NCBI RefSeq assembly: GCF_963667135.1
Contig: NZ_OY762974.1
Span: forward strand, 930,001 to 994,000
From: an uncultured Macellibacteroides sp.
GTDB lineage: Bacteria > Bacteroidota > Bacteroidia > Bacteroidales > Tannerellaceae
DNA: 64,000 nucleotides
Direction: 5' to 3'
Made by a program: the position numbers and the translations under genes. Of the stretch, positions 8,910 through 17,616 are shown one piece after another. The notes under the pieces are model-generated. The model worked only from the letters and a program-made list of their open reading frames with translations, had not been told where the DNA came from and did no database searches. The stretch's first letter is position 1, and each line of letters begins with the position of its first letter.

Positions 8910-10832
8910 CTACTCGCGCAATGTTTTATAACCGCGCGTTGTAGCCAGTTTTTTATCTCCCATAACTATTTTTGAATTTTTATCAATATCAGGTTTTATT
9001 TCAAGTTCAAAATATTTCGATGGAATGCCATATGTCTTACACAACAAGTCAACTAAACCGAAAATATTCATAGCTGGATAATATACATTTAGCACATTAT
9101 CTTCGCCTTCTGTTAATAAGTCGGCTCCATTACCTTTTATTTCTTTGATTTTTAGATAAGTCACCTCATCTCCAAGCCAATCTTTCCCTTGAATAGTTTC
9201 ATCTTCAAATACTATTTCAAGTTTTACGCTTTCATTTTTATATGGAAGATAAAGTAAATCTGCTTCATAATTTTTTAAAGCTTTTTCGATGAACTCAATA
9301 GACGGATGTAGTCTTTCTAATTCAATCACATTCAAAACAGAATTAATATAATATGATTTTAATTTATCTCCCCTAAAAGTATTTGAAGAATCAAAATAGA
9401 TTTCATATAAAATTCCAGAATACAAATGGTTAATAAAATAGTCTGTGTATTTGGTGAATTTTTGGTGCAAATTCTCAATGAAATCAATTGCAGAACCAGA
9501 ACCGCCACATGCAGATTGATAAATATTTCTACCTATTACAAAAATACTATCATTATTGGATTTAGATTCAGTCAGTGTTTTAGAATCATATTTTGAGAGA
9601 CTATCAATACATGGATTTTGAACATACCAATTATAAGACTTAAGTTTTTCTATAACATTTGAAAAATAGCTATTGTCTATTAAAGGGAAATCCCTATCCG
9701 CTAATGCATAGTTATGATATGGTAGATCCTCCTCCACAACTTCTTGAATTAGGGTGTCAACTGTTTCTGTTTCTACAGTCTCATGGTTTCCGTTAGTTTC
9801 TTCTGTTACATCAATTGTTTCTTCGATAGTTGATATAACTGATATATCACATTCAATATCATATACAGAACCATTCAATTCATTATAAGTGTCTTCGGCT
9901 TGATTACGTACTAATTGTAATGCACCTGCAAGATTAGTGAAACTATTACTTATGTTATCTATTAACATCTGAGTTAGCTGTTCAAAGCTGATTATGTAAA
10001 AGTCTTCAGATTGAGTTGCAATTTTAAACTCATGTATCAATCTTGGGTCAGCAATTTTTAAAAGTGGTTTTACATTATTGCTCTTTTCTATTTCATTTAC
10101 AACTAATTTATTGGGAGCATAAACCCAGTCTTTCTTTTCATCATCTGTGATTAAAATTGCTTTTTTTACTCCTTCACTTTTACAGTAATTAAGTATTTCA
10201 TACCACAAAACTAAATCTCCGTGAGAGTTCAAATCCTTTTTACCATCTTCAAAGCCTGGAGGTAACTTATGATTGTATCTTATTAATCCAAGTTCATTAG
10301 TTGTATTTAATATATTGTCTGTATCACTTTCTAAGATACAGTTAGCAAAAACCTGTTCAATTTCATCGTGAATTTTAAGTTTGTACCTTTCATCCTTATT
10401 CTTAGCAGTAAAAGCAATTTTTTCAATTTTTTCTTCAATCTCCTTTAAGTCATCCTTAAATTCATTAATCGAAGTATATTTATTTTGTGGTAAGTTTGAA
10501 TCCTCAATGTGCATCTTTAGAAATGCACTTACCTGAACAAAATCTTTTTTTATTGTTGACACCTTTTTTAAGGGACTTAAATAATCTTGTAACTGATTGC
10601 GAATAAACCTATTTGTATATTCATTTATTACCCAAACTGGTACTTTTACACGATTCTTTTGAATTAATGTTTTGAGCCAATCAAAGAATTCTTTTCTAGC
10701 GGAATCGTGAATTCCATAAAATAATGCAATTATGTTTGTATCAATGAATAATTTACAATCATCATCTTTTATTAATTCATAGATCTTTTCATGATATTCT
10801 TTTACATCTATTTTCGATTGTGGAAATTTCAT
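8910..10832 (-). CDS. Large PIN-like nuclease domain protein (DUF4935-type)
   Basis: 640 residues. The N-terminal ~300 residues form a PIN-like domain of the DUF4935/PIN_8 type. The acidic residues are in place: KLFIDTNIIALF (Asp), VWVINEYTNRF (Glu), GDLVLWYEIL (Asp), KKAILITDDEKKDW (Asp). Such domains cut RNA or DNA with metal ions. The C-terminal half is beta-rich and I do not recognise it; a Thr/Glu/Val-rich linker sits at about 340-370. It is the last gene of a same-strand set (RES, kinase, 57aa, PIN) with gaps of 31, 21 and 13 bases. The likely role is an effector in a defence or stress module (inference). Confidence 0.78.
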   Translation of the reverse strand: MKFPQSKIDVKEYHEKIYELIKDDDCKLFIDTNIIALFYGIHDSARKEFFDWLKTLIQKNRVKVPVWVINEYTNRFIRNQLQDYLSPLKKVSTIKKDFVQVSAFLKMHIEDSNLPQNKYTSINEFKDDLKEIEEKIEKIAFTAKNKDERYKLKIHDEIEQVFANCILESDTDNILNTTNELGLIRYNHKLPPGFEDGKKDLNSHGDLVLWYEILNYCKSEGVKKAILITDDEKKDWVYAPNKLVVNEIEKSNNVKPLLKIADPRLIHEFKIATQSEDFYIISFEQLTQMLIDNISNSFTNLAGALQLVRNQAEDTYNELNGSVYDIECDISVISTIEETIDVTEETNGNHETVETETVDTLIQEVVEEDLPYHNYALADRDFPLIDNSYFSNVIEKLKSYNWYVQNPCIDSLSKYDSKTLTESKSNNDSIFVIGRNIYQSACGGSGSAIDFIENLHQKFTKYTDYFINHLYSGILYEIYFDSSNTFRGDKLKSYYINSVLNVIELERLHPSIEFIEKALKNYEADLLYLPYKNESVKLEIVFEDETIQGKDWLGDEVTYLKIKEIKGNGADLLTEGEDNVLNVYYPAMNIFGLVDLLCKTYGIPSKYFELEIKPDIDKNSKIVMGDKKLATTRGYKTLRE

Positions 10833-10845
10833 TTTATTGTTTCTT

Positions 10846-11019
10846 TTAGGTATTGCGTTTCTTAAAATTAACTACATTAGCGGTATAGCCAGTAAGGGAT
10901 TGCGGGCGAATCACATTTTGTTCTTTATCAATTACTTTGTATGTAATACATTTAGTAGAAGGACCGCCTATTTCAAGTACTTCGCCTACACCAACAAGTG
11001 CTGATATGTCGTATTTCAT
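10846..11019 (-). CDS. 57-residue protein between kinase and PIN genes
   Basis: A short frame from the ATG at 11017-11019 to TAA at 10846-10848. The product starts MKYDISALVGVGEVLEIGG and ends with a basic tail (NFKKRNT). It fills the space between the kinase stop (11041) and the PIN start (10832) with 21- and 13-base gaps, and no other frame there is open on the minus strand. The VGEVLEIGGPSTK segment looks like one small beta-barrel strand pair, faintly like the DUF2158/YodC pattern, but too weakly to assign. It could be an adaptor, kinase substrate or antitoxin; these are guesses from position and size. Confidence 0.6.
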   Translation of the reverse strand: MKYDISALVGVGEVLEIGGPSTKCITYKVIDKEQNVIRPQSLTGYTANVVNFKKRNT

Positions 11020-11040
11020 AAAGTTTTATTTTGGAATAAC

Positions 11041-12162
11041 TCAAAACGGTAATTCATCATCTTTATTAAATCTGGGAATCGAGTCAAGTCTTTGCCATAT
11101 ATTATTTAACACTATCTTTTGTTTCTCGACCGACACTGTTTTTATAAATGAAACAAACTCTTTTAAAACACTCTCCGGGAAAGTTCTTTTTATATAATAT
11201 TTAAAATCACCTGATATGAATACGTTAATTATTATTGGATAATTATACACACATTCCTCGAGAAGTGTATTTTGATGAATATTTTCTAAATGCCTTATAA
11301 TCTCAGCAATATCTGTTTTGTATTCAGCCTTCTTCTCAATTTTGCTAATAATATTATACAGGTTGCTTGAAAAGTTACGATATGTGCTAATTTCACTTTT
11401 TAAAAATTCCAGTCCAGTTGTCATTGAACTTATAATTGCCCGCTCCACTTCAAGAAATGAAGTATACCTTGAAGATGCTATTCTTTCACACATTTTATAT
11501 ACTATCTCGGTGAAGGAAAAATCCTGTATATGATTTTCCTCAATGAGGGATCTAAATAGTTGCCCTACAAAATAAACTTCTGTAGAATAGTCATATATCT
11601 TCTCATTGAATTCGGCGGGCGGATTACAGGCTATGTTCAAGCTAATGCTTTTATTAAACGTTTCATCAAATTCGATTTTTTTACCAAAACCAAAATCAAT
11701 TACTTTTAATAAACCGTCTTTAGTAACTAATATATTTGAAGGTTTAATGTCTCGATGTAATATCCCCGCATTATGAATGTATGAAAATGCTTGCACAATT
11801 TGTTTAAACAAACCATTAATCGCATTCGGATTTTTGCTAACATATTCAGCAATACTATACCCCTGAATATGCTCCATTAAGATGTAGCCTGTATTATTCT
11901 CTGGATAGAGATAATAAGTATATACTCTGACTATATTTTTATGATTTAGAAGAAATAGTATTTTGATTTCTTCAATGAAATAGTCAAAATACTTTTCATC
12001 TATATCTATTAAAGGTGATGGAGAATATTTTTTACAAATAAATTGTTCGTTTATTACTTCATCTTTCAATAATACAACTTCTCCGATAGCCCCTGAAGGT
12101 TTATTTCCTATAATTTTGTAGCCTTTTTGTCTAAAGGTTACTATTTCACAATCTTTTTTCAC
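11041..12162 (-). CDS. Eukaryotic-like Ser/Thr protein kinase
   Basis: 373 residues. The kinase fold occupies about 12-240: glycine loop SGAIGEVVLLK, ATP-binding Lys in FICKKY, helix-C Glu in FIEEIKILFLLNHKNI, catalytic loop ILHRDIKPSNILV, metal loop VIDFGFGKK, and a PPAE substitute for the usual APE. All catalytic residues are present, so it should be active. The C-terminal ~130 residues are helical and unassigned; no transmembrane or PASTA segment is seen, so it is cytosolic. It lies 31 bases after the RES-domain gene and 21 before the 57-residue gene, suggesting that phosphorylation controls an effector in the same operon (inference). Confidence 0.88.
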   Translation of the reverse strand: MKKDCEIVTFRQKGYKIIGNKPSGAIGEVVLLKDEVINEQFICKKYSPSPLIDIDEKYFDYFIEEIKILFLLNHKNIVRVYTYYLYPENNTGYILMEHIQGYSIAEYVSKNPNAINGLFKQIVQAFSYIHNAGILHRDIKPSNILVTKDGLLKVIDFGFGKKIEFDETFNKSISLNIACNPPAEFNEKIYDYSTEVYFVGQLFRSLIEENHIQDFSFTEIVYKMCERIASSRYTSFLEVERAIISSMTTGLEFLKSEISTYRNFSSNLYNIISKIEKKAEYKTDIAEIIRHLENIHQNTLLEECVYNYPIIINVFISGDFKYYIKRTFPESVLKEFVSFIKTVSVEKQKIVLNNIWQRLDSIPRFNKDDELPF

Positions 12163-12193
12163 ATTAAGATAAATTAAAATAATGTATATTGCT

Positions 12194-13294
12194 TTATTCT
12201 GATAATAATGATACCGTTTCCTTTTCTTTCAATCTTGATTCCAATAATCCAAAAGCTGTTTTGCTGTATGGAATAAATTCATTAGGGACTGAAAATGAAT
12301 TTCCAGCATTCACTTCATGGCCGTTAACCATTCCTTCTGGATCTCTGATTAATTCATGTTCATAACATGTCGGAGGTGTAATTGTGAATTTTCGAGACAA
12401 TTTAGAACAAAGACCTTTAGTTTCATTTTTGTATACAGGTATAGCAATATTATCAAGTAAATTTGATTCATTGAATTTAAAATCAAGATTCCTTTGTGTT
12501 GATGAATATATTATACCGTTGATTCCTGTATCGCTTCTGTTCTTGATAATAATTTGCAGTACCACTTGAGATACTATATATTCAGGTTTATAGGTATCCT
12601 CTGAATTAATTACTTTTATTGAACAAGCTATTATTAATGGTAATATGCGAAATATTTTGATATAATTACTTTGATCTATATTTCCAACAGATGGAATGCG
12701 TAAATCAAGAAGAGTAATTTCTTCACTAGCACATAATCTAGATACTTTAAACGATGACAAATTAGGTTTCCTCATTTCTTCCCAGCACCCATATATTGAA
12801 GAGCTCAAATATAAACACGGATATCCAGGAACACTATATCTTTGAGTTTTGATTATGCCTCTTTTCTCAAAAGGTATGTGGAACATTTCTGTCGGTTTGA
12901 AGTATTTACTTTTTTCATTAGCTCTTACTCTGTATAAATCACTTCCATTAGGGATAACATACGTACTAATTGATGTTCTTAATAAGCCATTATATGTCCC
13001 ATTACCCTTCAGCCAGTTGCTTAACTTATTAAAGCACGGCGTAGTGAAACCTTTATAGTATTCTCTTACTGATTCTTTTAATGACTTAGATAGTTTTGCT
13101 ATGTCTTTTGTTAATGTATTCCAACTGTCATCTATATTCGTTTGAAAAATTAATTGCTTTTCAGAATCAGGAATATCATTAAGATATTTATTGTATAAAT
13201 TCAGCAATCGATATAATTCGGATTTGTATTCAGAAGAATCTTCTCTTGTTGAAAGTTCTTTTGATATGTTATTTATCAATTCGTCTAGTGTCAT
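12194..13294 (-). CDS. RES-domain protein (predicted NAD+-degrading fold)
   Basis: 366 residues. An N-terminal helical region (~1-105) precedes a RES-type core: GSDLYRVRANEKSKYF, then QRYSVPGYPCLYLSSSIYG and CWEEMRKP. RES domains with these Arg, Arg/Tyr and Glu positions act as NAD+ phosphorylases in type II toxin-antitoxin pairs. Those toxins are about 150-200 residues; this protein is about twice as long, with an N-terminal extension and no Xre/MbcA antitoxin gene alongside. It is the first gene of the four-gene operon with the kinase, the 57aa protein and the PIN protein, so control is probably post-translational rather than by an antitoxin (inference). Confidence 0.72.
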   Translation of the reverse strand: MTLDELINNISKELSTREDSSEYKSELYRLLNLYNKYLNDIPDSEKQLIFQTNIDDSWNTLTKDIAKLSKSLKESVREYYKGFTTPCFNKLSNWLKGNGTYNGLLRTSISTYVIPNGSDLYRVRANEKSKYFKPTEMFHIPFEKRGIIKTQRYSVPGYPCLYLSSSIYGCWEEMRKPNLSSFKVSRLCASEEITLLDLRIPSVGNIDQSNYIKIFRILPLIIACSIKVINSEDTYKPEYIVSQVVLQIIIKNRSDTGINGIIYSSTQRNLDFKFNESNLLDNIAIPVYKNETKGLCSKLSRKFTITPPTCYEHELIRDPEGMVNGHEVNAGNSFSVPNEFIPYSKTAFGLLESRLKEKETVSLLSE

Positions 13295-13361
13295 ATGATT
13301 TAATTAAAAGAGTATTGTCCAATTCAATTTTACGTATAGCGGATAAGGGATCCTGGATACA

Positions 13362-13802
13362 TTATCGTTTGGGAACGTAGGTTTTATTACCGCTACTATT
13401 AATATAATATTGACCTCCTTTGCTGCCGGAATATATTGTTTTCCCACTTCCGTAATTTAATGCGTCAATCGAATAATCTTTTACTCTTGATCCTGTAGTT
13501 CCGTTTGTGTGATTATAATTGTTTTTAGTTGAGAAATTATCCCAATTAGTTTCATTATTGTTTGTTTTATAATGAGACTCCACGGATGTTCCATCACTTT
13601 TTGTATATCCACTTTGATACCTGATATCTGAATTTGTGCAGGTACTATAAACATACGATGAATTTGAATAATTACTACCGCCATAAACAGATTTGTTGGC
13701 TTTGTATCTCATGTCTGGTGTACCATCCTTTTTATACTGAGCATTTGTCCCAAATGCAAAACTCAAGAGGATTACGCAAGCTAAATTTATTATTTGACAC
13801 AC
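13362..13802 (-). CDS. Small secreted protein with C-terminal GGQYYINSSGNKTYV motif
   Basis: About 146 residues. No ATG is available: an in-frame stop lies 15 bases upstream of the earliest start codon, leaving TTG (13803-13805) or GTG (13800-13802); GTG is chosen because the signal peptide (NLACVILLSFAFGTNAQ) then starts sensibly. The mature part has YKKDGTPDMRYKANKSVYG, a KSDGTSVESHYKTN segment and the C-terminal GGQYYINSSGNKTYVPKR. Similar strings occur in small periplasmic proteins of many bacteria, and the tail resembles the PBCV-type basic adaptor motif. Function is unknown. It sits 67 bases upstream of the RES gene on the same strand. Confidence 0.65.
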   Translation of the reverse strand: MCQIINLACVILLSFAFGTNAQYKKDGTPDMRYKANKSVYGGSNYSNSSYVYSTCTNSDIRYQSGYTKSDGTSVESHYKTNNNETNWDNFSTKNNYNHTNGTTGSRVKDYSIDALNYGSGKTIYSGSKGGQYYINSSGNKTYVPKR

Positions 13803-13904
13803 CAAGCAAATATCAAACGCTTAAAATACACTGACACAAATTTCATGAATAACATTTGAAAAGCAATTATAAATAGTGTATTTGCTTTCGTGGTTCTTTA
13901 CATT

Positions 13905-15098
13905 TTAATAACTCTTTTCAGTTACCCTTTCTCTTTCAAAGTAATTATAGGCAATTAATAAATTATTTTTTATTTCAACATCTGGTTGAGAGTCAATCCA
14001 TTTCTTTATTTCTCGATAATTACTATCTTCAACTAAGAAATAGCCTTTTTGTTTCCAAGAATCTAATAGTTCTTCTATGTTGTTTACTCCTTTAATAATT
14101 CTTCTATAAATATCTAACATTTCAAAGATTGAATGAGTCTTAATACATTTGGGATTATCTACCCTGAATAATTGGTTGTATTGATTTAGCAATTTAGAAT
14201 CAAAATCACCTAACTGAGTCAACTGATATTCAAAATAATTAGTGTATACATATTCTTGATCATTTTTGATTTCCAAACATTTATTGAAGCACTCAAATGC
14301 TTTTTTGTATTCACCAAGTCCTGTATATGAAATCCCCATATTGTTATGTACTTTATAATTATTATCATTTATCAATAAAGCTTTTTTGTAATAAGTTATT
14401 GCATCATTATAACACCCTAGTTCGTCATATGTATTTCCTAAATCTTTATATGCAATTTCTAAATATTCTTTATTATTGTCAATTTCAATAGCTTGTTTTA
14501 ATGCAATTACTGCATTTTCAAATTCTCTTTTATGAAAATACAATGACCCAATAAAATACCAATCAGCAGATTTGCGTTTATCTTCTGCAATCTTTTCAGC
14601 AATACTCGCAAATATTTTAATTCTTTCCCAATCGTATTCAGTATAAGAATAAAGTCCTTTTTTCCCAAGTAAAAAAATTGTGCTTTGTTGTTTATACTCT
14701 GTCTCTAAATCATGTTCAAAGTTTTTTGTTAATTCCTTGATTTCTTTTCTAGCATTCATTATTTTAGAAAATACAATTTTAGGTTCCTTAAATACCCATA
14801 TAAATAGTGAGAACCCCAAAGTAATTATAATTCCAATGAAGCCAACTACCCAGAAAATCATACTAATAATATTCTCAAAAAAAGATGACTGTTCTACATG
14901 TCTAATCTTTAAATTTTCAATTTCAATTTTTAGTTTATCATTTTCTGTTTTAATTTGTTCTATATCATTCTGAAGTTCCGAAATACTATACTCCTCTATT
15001 TCTTTTTCAAAAGAAATAGTATTTGATTTCTTGTCTACCGAGAATATTAGTGTACAATTTAACAATAATACAAAAAAAACAAAGATTAACTTTTTCAT
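13905..15098 (-). CDS. Membrane-anchored TPR protein
   Basis: 397 residues. It has an N-terminal signal or anchor (KKLIFVFFVLLLNCTLIFS), a coiled coil about residues 30-70 (ELQNDIEQIKTENDKLKIEI), a second membrane helix about 75-100 (IFWVVGFIGIIITLGFSLFI), then a soluble part. About residues 175-290 hold TPR repeats: ADWYFIGSLYFHKREFENAV, AYKDLGNTYDELGCYNDAI, VHNNMGISYTGLGEYKKAF. TPR domains bind other proteins. No enzyme motif is seen. It is transcribed towards the small secreted gene and the RES operon, but the gaps (about 100 bases) do not prove cotranscription. Confidence 0.85.
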   Translation of the reverse strand: MKKLIFVFFVLLLNCTLIFSVDKKSNTISFEKEIEEYSISELQNDIEQIKTENDKLKIEIENLKIRHVEQSSFFENIISMIFWVVGFIGIIITLGFSLFIWVFKEPKIVFSKIMNARKEIKELTKNFEHDLETEYKQQSTIFLLGKKGLYSYTEYDWERIKIFASIAEKIAEDKRKSADWYFIGSLYFHKREFENAVIALKQAIEIDNNKEYLEIAYKDLGNTYDELGCYNDAITYYKKALLINDNNYKVHNNMGISYTGLGEYKKAFECFNKCLEIKNDQEYVYTNYFEYQLTQLGDFDSKLLNQYNQLFRVDNPKCIKTHSIFEMLDIYRRIIKGVNNIEELLDSWKQKGYFLVEDSNYREIKKWIDSQPDVEIKNNLLIAYNYFERERVTEKSY

Positions 15099-15239
15099 AA
15101 TAGTATATTTTTAGTTTATGGATTTCGTTTATAGCATAATTAAAATATAAACAACAATTACAAAAACAAATAAAAGAATTAACAATTCCAGAGAATGACT
15201 AATAAAATGTCAAATAAGAAAATCAGTATAAAAAAAGTA

Positions 15240-15398
15240 AACGTTCAATAGTTTTTTGAAAGGAACACCCTTTTATGTATTTTCACCAAAATGCTACATA
15301 ATCTGCCATTTTTGGAGTAAGAGTATTTTTTAGTTTCGTATTCCGCATGACTAAATGAGATTAATTATTGATACGAAAGCTGAATATCGAACGCTTAC
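15240..15398 (-). mobile_element. Degenerate IS66 end with tnpA relic
   Basis: The last bases (GAACGCTTAC, ending at 15398) match the IS66 terminal sequence found at 17593, 22779 and 24410. Upstream, the minus strand reads M-A-D-Y-V-A-F-W-stop, aligning with MTDYVVLWEKY, the start of the tnpA at 22690, and then decays. It is a scar of an old insertion. The following 112 bases up to 15510 hold nothing I recognise. Confidence 0.6.
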
Positions 15399-15510
15399 AG
15401 ATAAATACTTCCTAAAAAATACTATTATTAAACAACATAGAAACATTTTCACTAAATTTAAGTGGACACTAATTAAAAGTAATCCCCTGGTAAAGTACAT
15501 ATCATATACT

Positions 15511-15559
15511 ACAAGTTCCGCCAACTTTAACAAAGTCGTCTAAAGTTGGTGGAACTTGT
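15511..15559. repeat. Strong 19-bp stem hairpin
   Basis: The arm at 15511-15529 (ACAAGTTCCGCCAACTTTA) and the arm at 15541-15559 are reverse complements except for one G-T wobble position, with an 11-base loop. It lies just downstream of the stop of the IS66 transposase relic (minus strand), so it could be its terminator or a remnant of the element's end. No clear U-tract follows. Confidence 0.75.
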
Positions 15560-15578
15560 TTAAAGTTTGTTCAAGTCG

Positions 15579-16851
15579 TTACGAGTTTGCCATATTTAAA
15601 TTCTTCTCCCAGTATTTTGGGAGTAATTCACAGATATTCTTTTTTGATTCTTTATATATCGGTAGTTTTCTCAAGACATCTATCATCCATTCTCGAGGAT
15701 CTACATTTACAGCCTTACAACTGCTGATAAGCGAGTAAATTATGGCAGCACGTACCGCTGCATCATCATTACCACAGTTCTGCTCGTCAGCCAGACTTTC
15801 AATGCGGTATAGTTTCTTGATATAGACTATTGCCTGGGGGCTTTTTCATCATCCTCATCAAGAGCTTCTACAAACTTACGACGTGCATGCGCCCAACATC
15901 CGTAAAGCGTAATCCCTTCTTTCCCTTCGAAACTATCGTAAACGTTATATCCGTCTGTCTGAATATTGCCATGATAGTTCAGCAGTAACTTCTGAGCTGT
16001 GGATTTGCTCCTTGATCCGAAGTCATAGCTGAAGCATACAGATCCATGCAACGCGTCTCTCACACACCACATATAACCCTTTACAGCACGATGTTTTTCA
16101 TTGTCTATTACGGGGATTGTACTTTCGTCAACCTGTATATAATCACTTGACAGTATTTCTGCCTTTAGTTTGTCGTACAACGGCTTTAGTCTTTCGCAAG
16201 TAGCGGCGAACCATCCGTTAATGGTAGAATCATTAAGTATGAAGCCATTTTCTTTATACTTCTGTATCACCCTGTAGAAAGGCAGGTGATACATGAACTT
16301 ATCCATGATGATATCGGTAAGAACTGATGCTCCGGCAATGCATTTATCTATTGCCACAGGCGGTATTTCTGCTATTTCAAATGCTCTTCTTTCCGGATGT
16401 TGGATTTGAGAACGTATTTATGACGTATGATCCGTCTGATATATACCATTGCAGGAATCCTCTCAAGCGAATCTGTAACTTCAGGTGCCAATTCCGTATA
16501 TTCCTCTTCGTTTATTTCTTTGGGATAGATATGTTCCTCCTTAACTGGAAGCTTGGAAGTATCAAGGGGCTTGCGTGAAGGTTTCTCATTATGGCGGCTT
16601 ACTGTTTTTTCAATATTTTCTTGCTCAAGGGCCACCTCGGCCTCAAGTCTTGCTTTCTCATCGGCACTCATCTGTTCAGGGAAGAGGTTAAGCTGGAGAT
16701 TATCCGGATTCAGAGGCAGATGTTTTTCGCTCATGCTGCCGAATATCTTTTTACGAAGCCATGCGAGCTGGTTCTCCAAACTGGCTACCAGACCCTTAAG
16801 TCGTTCATTCTCTTCTCGTAATATTTTTGCTTCCGATTCTGTCATTTCCAT
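15579..16851 (-). pseudogene. tnpC: IS66 transposase tnpC, two frameshifts and internal deletion
   Basis: The N-terminal coiled-coil part (16372-16851) reads LRKKIFGSMSEKHLP, then leaves frame near 16381-16395, where the next frame continues AFEIAEIPPVAIDKCIAG. The catalytic part shows YIQVDESTIPVIDNEKHRA (first acidic residue) and GCWAHARRKF. A second shift occurs at a G5 run (15836-15840). After IESLADEQ the frame jumps directly to CGNDAAVRAAIIYSLISSCK at about 15775-15785, so roughly 80 codons of the family, including the last catalytic Glu region, are missing. Not functional. Confidence 0.88.
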
Positions 16852-16925
16852 GTTTTATTTACAGGGTAAATGTAATGAATATCAATTGTTTATACAAATT
16901 ACTGGCTAATTATTTGCTATTATAA

Positions 16926-17273
16926 TTACAGATTTCTCAGATGTTCCAGTCGGGTTTGCCTACTATCGGGGTTCTCCATGATTCCTTCCACTAGAAGAAC
17001 CAGGTCACGCCATTGCATCGGGTATGACGCATTATTCACTGATGAACAATCTGGTAATACGAAGGTACCTCTGTCCAGCATCTTGCAGTATATCACCATT
17101 CCTCCTGGTTCCCAATGAAGCAGTTTGATACGGTTACGGCTCTTATTAATAAAGATGAACACTTCCCCGTTATGAGGATTTGAACCCATCCTGTTCGTAA
17201 CAAGGCCACTTAATGTGTGGAAGCTTTTTCGCATATCCGTAGGCTCACTATATAGTAAGTTCAAGCAGTTCAT
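16926..17273 (-). CDS. tnpB: IS66 accessory protein TnpB
   Basis: 115 residues from the ATG at 17271-17273, chosen because TnpB proteins start just before the LYSEPTDMRKSFHTLSGLV motif and are about 115 residues long. The core VFIFINKSRNRIKLLHWEPGG is characteristic of the IS66 Orf2 family. The frame is intact and overlaps the tnpA stop by 26 bases, as is usual for these coupled genes. TnpB is needed for IS66 transposition but its biochemical role is not established. Confidence 0.88.
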   Translation of the reverse strand: MNCLNLLYSEPTDMRKSFHTLSGLVTNRMGSNPHNGEVFIFINKSRNRIKLLHWEPGGMVIYCKMLDRGTFVLPDCSSVNNASYPMQWRDLVLLVEGIMENPDSRQTRLEHLRNL

Positions 17274-17427
17274 TGGGTGAACACGCATCTTTAGCCTTCT
17301 CGTACCTGCCTTTTGCCTCATAAAATCGCCATTGGGCAATTCCAAGTTCTTCAAGACGGGATTTAAAACTTACTTTTTGCTCCGTACAATGAAGCACAAT
17401 GGAGGCTACTTCTTCTTTTGTCATCAT
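17248..17427 (-). CDS. tnpA: IS66 accessory protein TnpA, short
   Basis: 59 residues starting at 17425-17427 (a second ATG follows directly). The sequence MTKEEVASIVLHCTEQK and GIAQWRFYEAKGRYEKAK is the N-terminal helix-turn-helix-like part of IS66 Orf1 proteins, which are normally about 100-120 residues. It stops at TAG 17248-17250, inside the tnpB start region, so a deletion has probably removed the C-terminal half. Confidence 0.7.
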   Translation of the reverse strand: MMTKEEVASIVLHCTEQKVSFKSRLEELGIAQWRFYEAKGRYEKAKDACSPNELLELTI

Positions 17428-17616
17428 AATCTTATTGTTTTTGGCAAAGATAACAGCCTAACAATAATCAAAAAAGATGGAGTTCACCGGAGGCTTACTG
17501 TCATTTTAGGCATAAGCGTATTTTTTAATTTTGTATGCCACAAATCTAAATGGAATTAATTTTTGATACAAGAGCCGAGTATTGAACGCTTACTCTTCAT
17601 TCTTACCTTCAACTAG

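Larger units (their letters stand above)
15579..17593 (-). mobile_element. IS66-family insertion sequence, decayed
   Basis: Gene order on the minus strand is tnpA, tnpB, tnpC as in IS66. The right end is clear: the terminal sequence GAGTATTGAACGCTTAC finishes at 17593, 23 bases from the sacsin-like stop codon. No matching left inverted repeat was found near 15560, so that end has been lost or replaced. tnpB is intact, tnpA is short and tnpC is broken, so the element cannot move by itself. No target duplication could be recognised. Confidence 0.82.

Noticed and set aside
10937-11197. 86-codon plus-strand frame across the 57aa gene and the kinase end
   Set aside because: It is antisense to two better supported genes and has no recognisable features.
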